Under the pieces are notes generated by a model that did not search any database, had not been told where the DNA came from, and was given only the letters and a program-made list of their open reading frames with translations. A program made the translations under genes and the position numbers. Positions 1-6,762 of a stretch of DNA of 7,387 bases are shown piece by piece. How positions within the stretch are numbered: the stretch's first letter is position 1; each line of letters starts with the position of its first letter. The stretch comes from Chthoniobacterales bacterium (GTDB taxonomy: Bacteria > Verrucomicrobiota > Verrucomicrobiia > Chthoniobacterales > UBA10450). The stretch is from NCBI GenBank assembly GCA_013695905.1, contig JACCZQ010000076.1, positions 1 to 7,387 on the forward strand, written 5' to 3'.

Positions 1-36
1 CACTCCGGGCTTTATTCCGACGCACCCTCCGGGCGC

Positions 37-750
37 TCACCCAGCCGCGCCAAGCCCCACCCGCAGCGACAGGACCGTATAGAACGCCGGGTAAAGCAGA
101 GATACGGCCACCAGCCATCCCGGCACCGCCGGATACATCGCGAGCAGCACCAGCAGCACCGCCACCCAGAGCGCGGCGCCCGCGAGCAGAGGCGCTTTCC
201 ACGGCGGCGGTGCCAGGTTCGGGTAGAGAAATTTCACCGGTGCCAGCGTGAGCACCGTCAGCGCGAGGACAAGAGCAGCATTGATCCATACGCCTGTAGG
301 TCCCTGCGCAAACGCGGCGTAGAAGGCCACCACGTTCCAGTAGGATGGAAACCCCAGGAAAAAGCCGCTGCTTTCATCCTTCGCCGCCCGATTCGCAAAA
401 CCAAAGAGCGAGGCGATCAGCGCCGGCACAATCCAAAGCCAGACCGGCTCCGGCAGCCATTGCATCCGCGCCATCAGCAGGAGCGGCAGAAAGGTAAAGG
501 TGAGGTAATCGACCAGATCATCGATGACGCGCCCGTCGATCCGCGCCGCCCAGCGTTTCACCTCCCAGCGGCGAGCCAATGGCCCATCCGTCGCATCGAT
601 GAAAACCGTCCCGAAGAGCAGCAGGAAAATGTAACGAACGTCCGGCTGCGGCATCATCATCTCCAGCGCAGCGAGGAACGCGAGCGCCACCCCCGACGCG
701 GTATAAACATGCACCGCATACGCCTTCACCCGGTGCGCCATCGCACTCAT
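37..750 (-). CDS. pcs: Phosphatidylcholine synthase (CDP-alcohol phosphatidyltransferase family)
   Basis: Likely condenses CDP-diacylglycerol with choline to give phosphatidylcholine and CMP in the cytoplasmic membrane. The 237-residue protein is almost all hydrophobic, with about eight membrane segments. The CDP-alcohol phosphotransferase motif is D52-x2-D55-G56-x2-A59-R60, then 12 residues, G73-x3-D77-x3-D81. The 12-residue gap is the variant I recall for bacterial Pcs; other family members usually have about 8. The N-terminal AVHVYTASG and the later GFPSYWN also resemble rhizobial Pcs, and the length is normal. The first ATG (748-750) overlaps the stop of the upstream EEP gene as ATGA, suggesting translational coupling. 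An AGAGGA Shine-Dalgarno-like sequence directly abuts this ATG but lies 9 nt from a second in-frame ATG (739-741), so the true start may be residue 4 (MAHRVKAY). Assignment to Pcs is by motif and remembered similarity. Confidence 0.85.
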   Translation of the reverse strand: MSAMAHRVKAYAVHVYTASGVALAFLAALEMMMPQPDVRYIFLLLFGTVFIDATDGPLARRWEVKRWAARIDGRVIDDLVDYLTFTFLPLLLMARMQWLPEPVWLWIVPALIASLFGFANRAAKDESSGFFLGFPSYWNVVAFYAAFAQGPTGVWINAALVLALTVLTLAPVKFLYPNLAPPPWKAPLLAGAALWVAVLLVLLAMYPAVPGWLVAVSLLYPAFYTVLSLRVGLGAAG

Positions 751-1868
751 TCCTCTGTCGGCCGGTCGTCGCCGGTGCTCGCCGCCTCCGCCTGGCTCTC
801 CAGTTTCTCGTCCGCCTCCTGCTCGTCGCCCTTCTCCTCCGGCGTCGGCTTCTGCTCGTTCTCCGCTTCCGGTTCGTAGCTCAACTCGATCAGCATCGGG
901 AAATGATCCGACCCTATGTGCGGCAGCCGCTGCAGATCCACGAGGCGGAAATGGTTCGAGTGGAAAACGTGATCCAGCGGGTAACGCAAGAGCCGGTAGT
1001 CGGCGTGATAGCTATTGTAGAAGCCGCGCCCCATCCGCGGGTCCAGCAGTCCGCTCAGCCGAAGGAAAAGCTCACTCGTGTCCGACCACGCCACATCGTT
1101 TAGATCGCCTGCCACCACAGTCGGGCGCGGTCCCCCATCCCGGATCGCCTTCCCCAGCACCACCAGCTCCGCATCGCGCGGCGTCGAATCCTGGTGGCGG
1201 ATCGGCTCCGGCGGCCGCGGGTGTAATCCGTGCAGGTAAATACAATCCCCACTCGGCAGCTCCACCCCCGTGTGGACCGATGGGATATCGTGCTGCACCA
1301 GGAACTGGATTCTCGGCCCCATCAGCCGCAGCCGCGAGAGCAGCACCAGCCCGTAATGGTTCTCCCGCGGATGCTGGAAGACGTGTGGAAAATCCGTGTC
1401 CAGCGACCGCAGCGCCGCCGCCCAGGCAGCATCTGTCTCCAGCGCCAGCACCACATCCGGAGCACTCGCTCGGATCACCTCGAGCAGCCGGTGGTGCTCA
1501 CGATTCTCCATCATGACATTCGAAATCAGGAGCCGGAAAGTGGCCGCTCCTCGCTCCCGGTCATCCCGCGACGAGCGGCGGCTGCGCTGCACCCGCACCC
1601 GCGTGCAGCGCGTGTAAGGCCGGATTTTCCGCGCCTGCCACACCACCGCTGCCGCAGTCCCGAGGAGGAACGCCCGGTCGGCCGGTCGCCCGCGGGAGAA
1701 GAAACGCGCAAACAATCCCCCCGCCACCGCCCCGCAGAGCGCCAGCTGCACGCGGGGGAAATCCCAGAGCCGCACAAACCAATGCTGGTGGCGGCTGAAG
1801 CTCAGCCCGGTGCCGCCGGTGGCAAGAAGACCAAGCGCCACGATGATCCAGCGGAGAAGTTTTAGCAT
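747..1868 (-). CDS. Membrane-anchored endonuclease/exonuclease/phosphatase (EEP) family protein
   Basis: Predicted metal-dependent hydrolase of the EEP fold, which covers nucleases, phosphodiesterases and phosphatases; the substrate cannot be told from sequence. Residue numbers count from an upstream GTG (1932-1934), the longest possible start. Three hydrophobic segments lie at about 26-46, 62-79 and 88-101, then a basic linker, then the catalytic domain at about 133-352. Catalytic-type residues are visible: N139 (ISNV), E166 (LETD), H238, D277 and N279 (GDLND), D321-H322 and D343-H344 (GSDHF). I prefer the ATG at 1866-1868 (residue 23), because MLKLLRW leads straight into the first membrane segment and the preceding 22 residues look unlike a protein start. 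Neither start has a convincing Shine-Dalgarno. The last ~43 residues are a Glu-rich, low-complexity tail. It lies upstream of pcs and overlaps it by 4 bp, so a lipid or phosphoester substrate is possible but unproven. Confidence 0.85.
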   Translation of the reverse strand: MLKLLRWIIVALGLLATGGTGLSFSRHQHWFVRLWDFPRVQLALCGAVAGGLFARFFSRGRPADRAFLLGTAAAVVWQARKIRPYTRCTRVRVQRSRRSSRDDRERGAATFRLLISNVMMENREHHRLLEVIRASAPDVVLALETDAAWAAALRSLDTDFPHVFQHPRENHYGLVLLSRLRLMGPRIQFLVQHDIPSVHTGVELPSGDCIYLHGLHPRPPEPIRHQDSTPRDAELVVLGKAIRDGGPRPTVVAGDLNDVAWSDTSELFLRLSGLLDPRMGRGFYNSYHADYRLLRYPLDHVFHSNHFRLVDLQRLPHIGSDHFPMLIELSYEPEAENEQKPTPEEKGDEQEADEKLESQAEAASTGDDRPTEE

Positions 1869-1977
1869 ACGCGGCTGCGGTGAGCTTCCGCACTCCGAAT
1901 CGTGCCGCAACCGCCGCGCGGAGGCACCGCCCACCGGAATCCACTTTCCTTGACACCTGCGCTACTCTCGCAGCGGC

Positions 1978-3747
1978 ATGAGCAGCGATCATCCTCAAAC
2001 CGAGACCCGCCTCTACGGCGTCGGCGTCTCCCCCGGCATCGCCCGGGGGACGATTCTCGTCGTCGGGGAGGACCACGAGGAGATCGCCAAATATCGGATC
2101 ACGCCGGCGGAAATTCCGGGCGAAATCGGCCGTTTCGAGAGCGCGCTCATCCAGACGCGCGCGCAGATCCTCGAGATGCAGCAGAAAATCGCCGAGGCGA
2201 TCGGCGCCAAGGACGCGGGCATTTTCGACGCCCACCTGCTGGTGGTGGAGGACCGCACCCTCATCGATGAAGTGCTCCGGAAGCTGGAGGCGGATCTCTG
2301 CAACGTCGAATCCGTCTTTCAGGAAGTCGCCGCCCATTACGCCGACACGCTCAGCAAGATCGACGACCCGTACCTGCGCGAGCGCGCGCTCGATATCCAG
2401 GATGTCACCCGCCGCGTGGTCCGGAATCTCCAGGGCAAGGCGCCGAAAGCCTTCCTCGGCACCACCACCCCGCACATCCTCGTCGCGCACAATATCACCC
2501 CCTCCGACACCGCCACCATGGACCGCGAGCAGGTGCTCGGCTTCGCCACCGATCTCGGCAGCCGCACCTCCCACACCGCGATCATGGCGCGGTCATTAAA
2601 CATCCCCGCCATCGTCGGACTTCACGACGCCACGCTGAAGCTCGAGACCGGCCAGGAGGTGCTCCTCGACGGCTACAACGGCCTCCTCATCCTCGACCCG
2701 ACGCCCGACACACTCTGGCACTACGGCGAGCTCAAGGATCGGAAGCAACGCGTCGCCGCCTCCCTCACTGAGCTGCGCGAGACGAAATCAATGACCCGCG
2801 ACGGCCGGCACGTCGTCCTCTCCGCGAACATCGAGCTGCCGAGCGAAGTCCAGGCCGTCATCGACAACGGCGCGGAGGGCATCGGCCTCTATCGCACCGA
2901 GTTCCTCTACCTGAACCGCGTCACCCTCCCCTCGGAAGACGAGCAATACGAGACCTACCGCACCGTCGCGGAGCAGGTCGCGCCCCACCCTCTCATCATC
3001 CGCACCTTCGACCTCGGCGGCGACAAGGTCGCCGGCGGCACCGATGTCTTCGACGAGCAGAACCCGTTCATGGGCATGCGCGCGATCCGCTTCTGCCTCG
3101 AACATGTCGATATGTTCAAGGACCAGCTGCGCGCGATCCTCCGCGCCTCCTCCCCGTCGGGCAACGTCAAGATCATGTTCCCCATGATCTCCGGCGCACA
3201 CGAACTCCGCCGCGCCCTCAGCGTGCTCGCGGAGTGCAAAGCAGAGCTGCGCGATAAAGCGGTGCCGTTCTCCGACACCTGCGAGATCGGCGCCATGATC
3301 GAAATCCCGAGCGCCGCCATCTGCTCCGAAGTGCTCGCGCGCGAGGTGGACTTCTTCAGCATCGGCACGAACGACCTGATCCAGTACGCGATGGCCGTCG
3401 ATCGCGTCAACGAGCGCATCGCGCACCTTTACGAGCCGACGCACCCGGCCGTCTTACGCCTCTTGAAGATGGTCGCCGATGCCGCGCACAAGCACGAGAT
3501 CTGGGCCGGGGTCTGCGGCGAAATGGCGGGCGATCTCGTCATGGTTCCGCTGCTCCTGGGCCTCGGCATGGATGAGCTCAGCGTCAGCGCGTCCCTGGTG
3601 CCGCGGGTCAAACGCGCCGTCCAAACGCTTTCCTACGAAGAATGCCAGCACTTGGTTGAAGAAGCGCTGCAGCTGGAAACGCCCGGCGAGATTCTCGCGC
3701 TCTGCGGCGAAGTAGCGCACCGCCATTACGGCGATTTGATCGGGTAG
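1978..3747 (+). CDS. ptsI: Phosphoenolpyruvate-protein phosphotransferase (PTS enzyme I)
   Basis: Transfers phosphate from phosphoenolpyruvate to HPr, the first step of the cytoplasmic PTS relay. At 589 residues it is close to the usual ~575. The helical HPr-binding domain spans roughly residues 13-150. The mobile phosphohistidine domain (about 163-240) carries active-site H199 in GSRTSHTAIMAR. The PEP-binding barrel (about 262-555) has GLYRTEFLY (R306), IRTFDLGGDK (R342), NPFMGMRAIR, metal ligands E442 (MIEIPSA) and D466 (SIGTNDL), and C513 in the loop GVCGEMAGD. There is no N-terminal GAF domain, so this is an ordinary EI and not the nitrogen-type PtsP. The start fits because the family motif GVGVSPGIARG begins at residue 14, although no Shine-Dalgarno precedes the ATG. 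No HPr, EII or HPr kinase gene lies in the window, so whether it serves transport or regulation is open. A second copy of its last codons lies at 4064-4105. Confidence 0.96.
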   Translation: MSSDHPQTETRLYGVGVSPGIARGTILVVGEDHEEIAKYRITPAEIPGEIGRFESALIQTRAQILEMQQKIAEAIGAKDAGIFDAHLLVVEDRTLIDEVLRKLEADLCNVESVFQEVAAHYADTLSKIDDPYLRERALDIQDVTRRVVRNLQGKAPKAFLGTTTPHILVAHNITPSDTATMDREQVLGFATDLGSRTSHTAIMARSLNIPAIVGLHDATLKLETGQEVLLDGYNGLLILDPTPDTLWHYGELKDRKQRVAASLTELRETKSMTRDGRHVVLSANIELPSEVQAVIDNGAEGIGLYRTEFLYLNRVTLPSEDEQYETYRTVAEQVAPHPLIIRTFDLGGDKVAGGTDVFDEQNPFMGMRAIRFCLEHVDMFKDQLRAILRASSPSGNVKIMFPMISGAHELRRALSVLAECKAELRDKAVPFSDTCEIGAMIEIPSAAICSEVLAREVDFFSIGTNDLIQYAMAVDRVNERIAHLYEPTHPAVLRLLKMVADAAHKHEIWAGVCGEMAGDLVMVPLLLGLGMDELSVSASLVPRVKRAVQTLSYEECQHLVEEALQLETPGEILALCGEVAHRHYGDLIG

Positions 3748-3781
3748 CCGCCTTCGGAGTCACAACCGACGGCTCGCGCTA

Positions 3782-3908
3782 CTGTCATCCCGAGCCGCGA
3801 AGAGGGCGAGGGATCTCCCATCCTCGCTGTTCGCCTGCATCCAGCCGAGGCGAGCGTCGCAGGCCGGGGCGTGAGATCCCTCAGCGTCTCCGCGCTTCGG
3901 GATGACAG
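3782..3908. repeat. 127-bp palindromic element with 36-bp terminal inverted repeats
   Basis: The left arm (3782-3817) and the reverse complement of the right arm (3873-3908) match at 30 of 36 positions. Both begin CTGTCATCCCGA and end GAGGGATCTC. A nested perfect 6-bp stem, GCCTGC (3833-3838) with GCAGGC (3859-3864), lies inside. No flanking target-site duplication is apparent and no transposase is present, so it resembles a REP-like or MITE-like non-coding element. From memory, sequences of the type GTCATCC-GAGC-GAAGGATCTC are dispersed in many environmental genomes; this was not checked. Confidence 0.8.
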
Positions 3909-3945
3909 CCGCCGAGCGAGGGGTAGGAGAGCGCGCCTGCGCAAG

Positions 3946-4051
3946 AACATCGAACATCGAACATCGAACATCCAACGCTTCAATTATGAGCAGTTCGCCA
4001 CGCCAACTCTGAATTGAAAAGTTGGACGTTGAGCGTTGAGCGTTGGACGTT
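3946..4051. repeat. Inverted pair of 7-bp repeat arrays (hairpin A)
   Basis: The left side has three exact AACATCG units (3946-3952, 3953-3959, 3960-3966), then AACATCC and AACGCTT. The right side (4012-4051) has the opposite-strand type of unit: TTGGACG, TTGAGCG, TTGAGCG, TTGGACG. The two 40-nt sides pair as a stem with 27 of 40 matches. The best pairing is at the inner end, with CAATT (3981-3985) against AATTG (4012-4016) and CCAAC (3972-3976) against GTTGG (4021-4025). The loop is about 26 nt. The 7-bp phase is kept on both arms. Confidence 0.85.
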
Positions 4052-4063
4052 TCTCCAAGGAAC

Positions 4064-4105
4064 GGCGCAGCAGCCCACCGCCATTACGGCGACCTTATTG
4101 GGTGA
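4064..4105 (+). pseudogene. Remnant or second copy of the ptsI 3' end
   Basis: Read in frame, 4073-4105 encodes AHRHYGDLIG and a stop, identical to the last ten residues of ptsI (3715-3747). A 17-bp stretch, CACCGCCATTACGGCGA, is identical at 3718-3734 and 4076-4092. The other codons in this stretch differ only synonymously: GCG/GCC, GAT/GAC, TTG/CTT, ATC/ATT, with stops TAG/TGA. The three codons before it (GGC GCA GCA against GGC GAA GTA) are also related; similarity fades farther upstream and ends at the stop. It has no start codon or upstream coding body, so it is not a gene. The pattern suggests the tail of a diverged ptsI allele left by recombination or insertion. Confidence 0.8.
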
Positions 4106-4115
4106 GCGGGAAGAG

Positions 4116-4172
4116 GTGAGATGTGAAATGTGAAAGGCACGCCGGCGTCGCATCTCACTTTTCACTTCTCAC
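4116..4172. repeat. Inverted pair of 7-bp repeat arrays (hairpin B), possible terminator
   Basis: The left arm (4116-4137) reads as GTGAGAT, GTGAAAT, GTGAAAG, and the right arm (4151-4172) as CATCTCA, CTTTTCA, CTTCTCA. They pair at 18 of 22 positions around a 13-nt loop containing the palindrome CGCCGGCG. The right arm ends one base before the TAA stop (4174-4176) of the minus-strand DUF151 gene, a position suited to ending or protecting that transcript. A T-tract is lacking, so the terminator role is inferred. Confidence 0.75.
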
Positions 4173-4173
4173 A

Positions 4174-4659
4174 TTAGTCTTCTTCCTCTTCCTCCAGCCC
4201 CTCCACATCGGGCTTGAGTCCCTCTTCCTCCATCTTCCGGAGCACATCGCTCATGTCATCCACCTCATCCCAGACCTCCTGGCTGACGTAGATCGGCGAC
4301 TTCTGCTGCACCGCCATCGCGATGCAATCGCTCGGCCGAGAGTCGAGCTCGATGATCTTCTTCTGCTGCAGCTCGTTCTCCGCGCGGATGATCATCCGCC
4401 CGTAGTAGGTGGCGTTCTTTAGGTCGTTGATGATGATCCGCTCCACGTGCGCCCCGAGCGCGGTCATGAGGTGTCCCATTAAATCGTGCGTCAGCGGCCG
4501 CTCTTTCGAGACATCCCGCATGAACATCGTGATCGCGCTGCCGACCGTCTGATCGACATAAATAATGAACACCTTGTCATTGTTCCCGAGGAACACAGCG
4601 CACCCGCCGCTCGTCGGCAGCACCGCGCGCACCTGCACCTCGATGACCGTTTTGTTCAC
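4174..4659 (-). CDS. Bifunctional nuclease family protein (DUF151)
   Basis: A 161-residue soluble protein of the bifunctional nuclease (BFN, DUF151) family. Some plant members are reported to have RNase and DNase activity, and bacterial members are mostly uncharacterised. Visible family features are AVFLGNNDKVFIIYVD near residues 21-36, RPLTHDLM (54-61), the strand-rich ERIIINDLKNATYYGRMII (73-91), the signature DSRPSDCIAMA (106-116) and PIYVSQEV (122-129). A charged helix and an acidic tail (EEEEED) follow. The start is GTG (4657-4659), because the next methionine (residue 45) falls well inside the conserved domain. No Shine-Dalgarno precedes it. It is divergent from speA across 111 bp and convergent with ptsI. 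Family membership is firm, but enzyme activity and substrate are not established from sequence. Confidence 0.9.
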   Translation of the reverse strand: MNKTVIEVQVRAVLPTSGGCAVFLGNNDKVFIIYVDQTVGSAITMFMRDVSKERPLTHDLMGHLMTALGAHVERIIINDLKNATYYGRMIIRAENELQQKKIIELDSRPSDCIAMAVQQKSPIYVSQEVWDEVDDMSDVLRKMEEEGLKPDVEGLEEEEED

Positions 4660-4717
4660 GCGCGAACGGTATCAGTCGTACTGCGAAAGACAAGCTGCAC
4701 GGACGCTTCTGCAGCCG

Positions 4718-4738
4718 GTCACGGGACAAATTCGTGAC
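4718..4738. promoter_or_regulatory. Small palindrome in the bfn-speA divergent spacer, possible operator
   Basis: GTCACG (4718-4723) and CGTGAC (4733-4738) form perfect 6-bp inverted arms around a 9-nt AT-richer spacer. It sits in the 111-bp spacer between the two divergent starts, where a regulator could act on both genes. No convincing promoter hexamers frame it. A chance palindrome of this size is quite possible. Confidence 0.25.
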
Positions 4739-4770
4739 GCGCTCTTGCATGTTCCCACTGCTGCTTCAAT

Positions 4771-6759
4771 ATGCGCTTTGCGCCGACCGCCGTGACCGAA
4801 AAATCCAAACCCGAATGGGATATCGAAGCCGCTATCCAGACCTACAACGTCGAGGGGTGGGGCAGCGGCTACTTCACGGTTAACCCCGCCGGCAACGCCG
4901 AGGTTCGCCCCCTGCTCGAGGGAGGCGGCTCCATCGACATCATGGAAGTGGTGCAGGAGGCGCGCACCCGCGGCCTCGGGTTTCCGCTCGTCATCCGTTT
5001 TCAGGACCTGCTCCGGCACCGCGTCGAGTCCGTCAACCGCGCCTTCCACAGCGCCATCGCCGAGTTCGGCTACAAAAACGATTTTCGCGGCGTGTTCCCC
5101 ATCAAGGTGAACCAGCTACGCGAGGTGATCGAAGAAATCGTGGACGCGGGGCAGCAATTCCACTTCGGCCTGGAAGCGGGGAGCAAGCCGGAGCTGATCG
5201 CCGCCCTCGCGATGCACAAAGATCTCGAGAGCCTCATCGTCTGCAACGGCTACAAGGATCGCGCCTACATCCGCTCTGCGATGCTCGGGCGCCGGCTCGG
5301 CAAATCGGTCGTCATCGTCGTCGAGAAAATCGAGGAGCTGCAGCAGACAATTCGCATCGCGAAAGAGATGGGCGTCGAGCCGCACATCGGCATCCGGGTG
5401 CGGCTGCACAGCAAAGGCTCCGGCAAATGGACCACGAGCGGCGGAGAGAACGCGAAGTTCGGCCTGGACACCGCGAACCTTGTCGCCGCGAGCGAGCTGC
5501 TGAAGGCCGAAGGCATGGCGCATTGCCTGAAGCTGGTGCATTTCCACGTCGGCTCGCAGGTGCCGGATATCTCCACGATCAAACGCGCTGTGCGCGAAGC
5601 CGCCCGCTACTATGCGAAGCTGGCGCAGCTCGGGCATGAGCTCGGCTTCCTCGATGTGGGCGGCGGGTTGGCGGTCGATTACGACGGCTCCCGCACCACC
5701 TTCGACAGCTCGATGAACTACTCGCTCCAGGAGTATGCGAACGATGTGGTCTGGAACATCATGGACGTCTGCGATTCCGAAGGCGTCGCGCATCCGAAGA
5801 TCGTCAGCGAAGGCGGCCGCGCGATTGTCGCGCATCACTCGGTGCTGGTGGTGGAAGCGTTCGGCTCCATCGAGAAAAACGCGAACCTGCCGAAAGTGCT
5901 TTCCGCGGAGGCCGATCACAAGCTGGTCCGCGACATCCTCGACGTGCAGGCGAAGCTCCGCCGCAACAACCGCCGTGAGACCCTGCACGACGCGCAGCAG
6001 ATTAAGGAAGAGTCGCAGCAGATGTTCTCCCTCGGTCTGCTGGATCTTGTCAGTAAAGCGAAGATCGAGAGCGTCTATTGGCAGCTGGCGGAGCAGATCG
6101 TCAGCATGCATCAGGGTCTCCGCTACGTCCCCGACGAGGTCAAGGAGCTGGAGACCTCGCTGGGTGATCAATACATCTGTAATTTCTCCGTGTTCCAGTC
6201 GCTCCTCGATCATTGGGCGCTGGGTCAGCTCTTCCCCATCATGCCGATCCATCGGCTGAACACCGCGCCCGACCGGCAGGGGACGATGGTGGATATCACC
6301 TGCGACTCCGATGGGAAGATTTCCAAGTTCATCGATCTCCAGGATGTGCGTGAGACGCTCCCGTTACACCGGATCACGCCGGGTGAGATGTATTACCTCG
6401 GCGTCTTCATGGTCGGCGCCTACCAGGACATCATGGGCGATCTGCACAACCTCTTCGGGCGCGTCACCGAAGTGCACGTGTTTCTCGATCCAGACGAAGA
6501 GTCCGGCTGGTACATCGAGGAGGTGATCGAAGGCAGCACCATCGGGCAGGTGCTGGCGCTCACGCAGTGGGACAAGATCGAACTGATGCGGTTGGTGAAG
6601 ATGCAGGTGGACGCCGCGATCAAAAGCGACCGTCTCAAGCCGAATGATGCCATGAAGCTGCTCGGCGATTACGAGCGTGGGCTGCAGGATTACACCTACC
6701 TCTCGCTTTCCGACACGGCGACCCCAGCGACCACCAACGGTCAGGGGCCGCTGCTTTAG
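4771..6759 (+). CDS. speA: Biosynthetic arginine decarboxylase
   Basis: PLP-dependent decarboxylation of arginine to agmatine, the entry step of the agmatine route to putrescine and other polyamines. At 662 residues it matches E. coli SpeA (658), and the domain order is the same. The PLP lysine is K112 in VFPIKVNQ. The alanine-racemase-like barrel continues with GLEAGSKPEL (133-142), VCNGYKDR, SGKWTTSGGENAKFGL, HFHVGSQ (257-263), the glycine loop DVGGGLAVDYDG (295-306) and SEGGRAIVAHH (346-356). The C-terminal domain has CDSDGKI (511-517), which supplies the conserved Cys and Asp of the active site at the dimer interface. The last ~18 residues are low-complexity. The ATG at 4771 is the only plausible start and has no Shine-Dalgarno. 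The gene for agmatine processing is not in the window. A long inverted repeat follows its stop by 3 bp. Confidence 0.97.
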   Translation: MRFAPTAVTEKSKPEWDIEAAIQTYNVEGWGSGYFTVNPAGNAEVRPLLEGGGSIDIMEVVQEARTRGLGFPLVIRFQDLLRHRVESVNRAFHSAIAEFGYKNDFRGVFPIKVNQLREVIEEIVDAGQQFHFGLEAGSKPELIAALAMHKDLESLIVCNGYKDRAYIRSAMLGRRLGKSVVIVVEKIEELQQTIRIAKEMGVEPHIGIRVRLHSKGSGKWTTSGGENAKFGLDTANLVAASELLKAEGMAHCLKLVHFHVGSQVPDISTIKRAVREAARYYAKLAQLGHELGFLDVGGGLAVDYDGSRTTFDSSMNYSLQEYANDVVWNIMDVCDSEGVAHPKIVSEGGRAIVAHHSVLVVEAFGSIEKNANLPKVLSAEADHKLVRDILDVQAKLRRNNRRETLHDAQQIKEESQQMFSLGLLDLVSKAKIESVYWQLAEQIVSMHQGLRYVPDEVKELETSLGDQYICNFSVFQSLLDHWALGQLFPIMPIHRLNTAPDRQGTMVDITCDSDGKISKFIDLQDVRETLPLHRITPGEMYYLGVFMVGAYQDIMGDLHNLFGRVTEVHVFLDPDEESGWYIEEVIEGSTIGQVLALTQWDKIELMRLVKMQVDAAIKSDRLKPNDAMKLLGDYERGLQDYTYLSLSDTATPATTNGQGPLL

Positions 6760-6762
6760 GAC

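Larger units (their letters stand above)
3748..4173. other. Convergent intergenic region with stacked inverted repeats, no gene
   Basis: A 426-bp gap between the stops of ptsI (plus) and the DUF151 gene (minus). I see no credible gene. It holds, in order, a 127-bp inverted-repeat element (3782-3908), a heptamer-array hairpin (3946-4051), a copy of the ptsI 3' end (4064-4105) and a second heptamer hairpin (4116-4172). None is followed by a clear T-tract, so a classical intrinsic terminator is not evident. The long stems could still block or end transcription from both sides. Confidence 0.85.

Noticed and set aside
1950..1955. Perfect TTGACA -35 hexamer upstream of ptsI
   Set aside because: No -10-like hexamer lies 16-18 nt downstream; the spot at about 1972-1978 is GC-rich and runs into the start codon. 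TACTCT at 1963-1968 is only 7 nt away, so no promoter was called.
1561..2574. Long minus-strand open frame (337 codons) spanning the ptsI 5' end and part of the EEP gene
   Set aside because: It lies antisense to ptsI and out of frame with the EEP gene, shows no recognisable domain, and is explained by GC-rich third positions of the real genes.
3746..3774. AGCCG...CGGCT hairpin just after the ptsI stop as an intrinsic terminator
   Set aside because: The stem is only 5 bp with a 19-nt loop and has no T-tract.
3946..4051. Possible CRISPR array
   Set aside because: The units are 7 bp, contiguous and without spacers, and there are no cas genes.
3726..4165. Minus-strand open frames in the ptsI-DUF151 spacer
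   Set aside because: Their translations come from the inverted repeats and heptamer arrays (repeated MFDV- and STLNV-like peptides). Such peptides are typical spurious ORFs from these repeats.
5116..6252. Minus-strand open frame of 378 codons inside speA
   Set aside because: speA is an unmistakable full-length gene here. The antisense frame is His, Asp and Arg rich with no domain, as expected from a GC-rich shadow.
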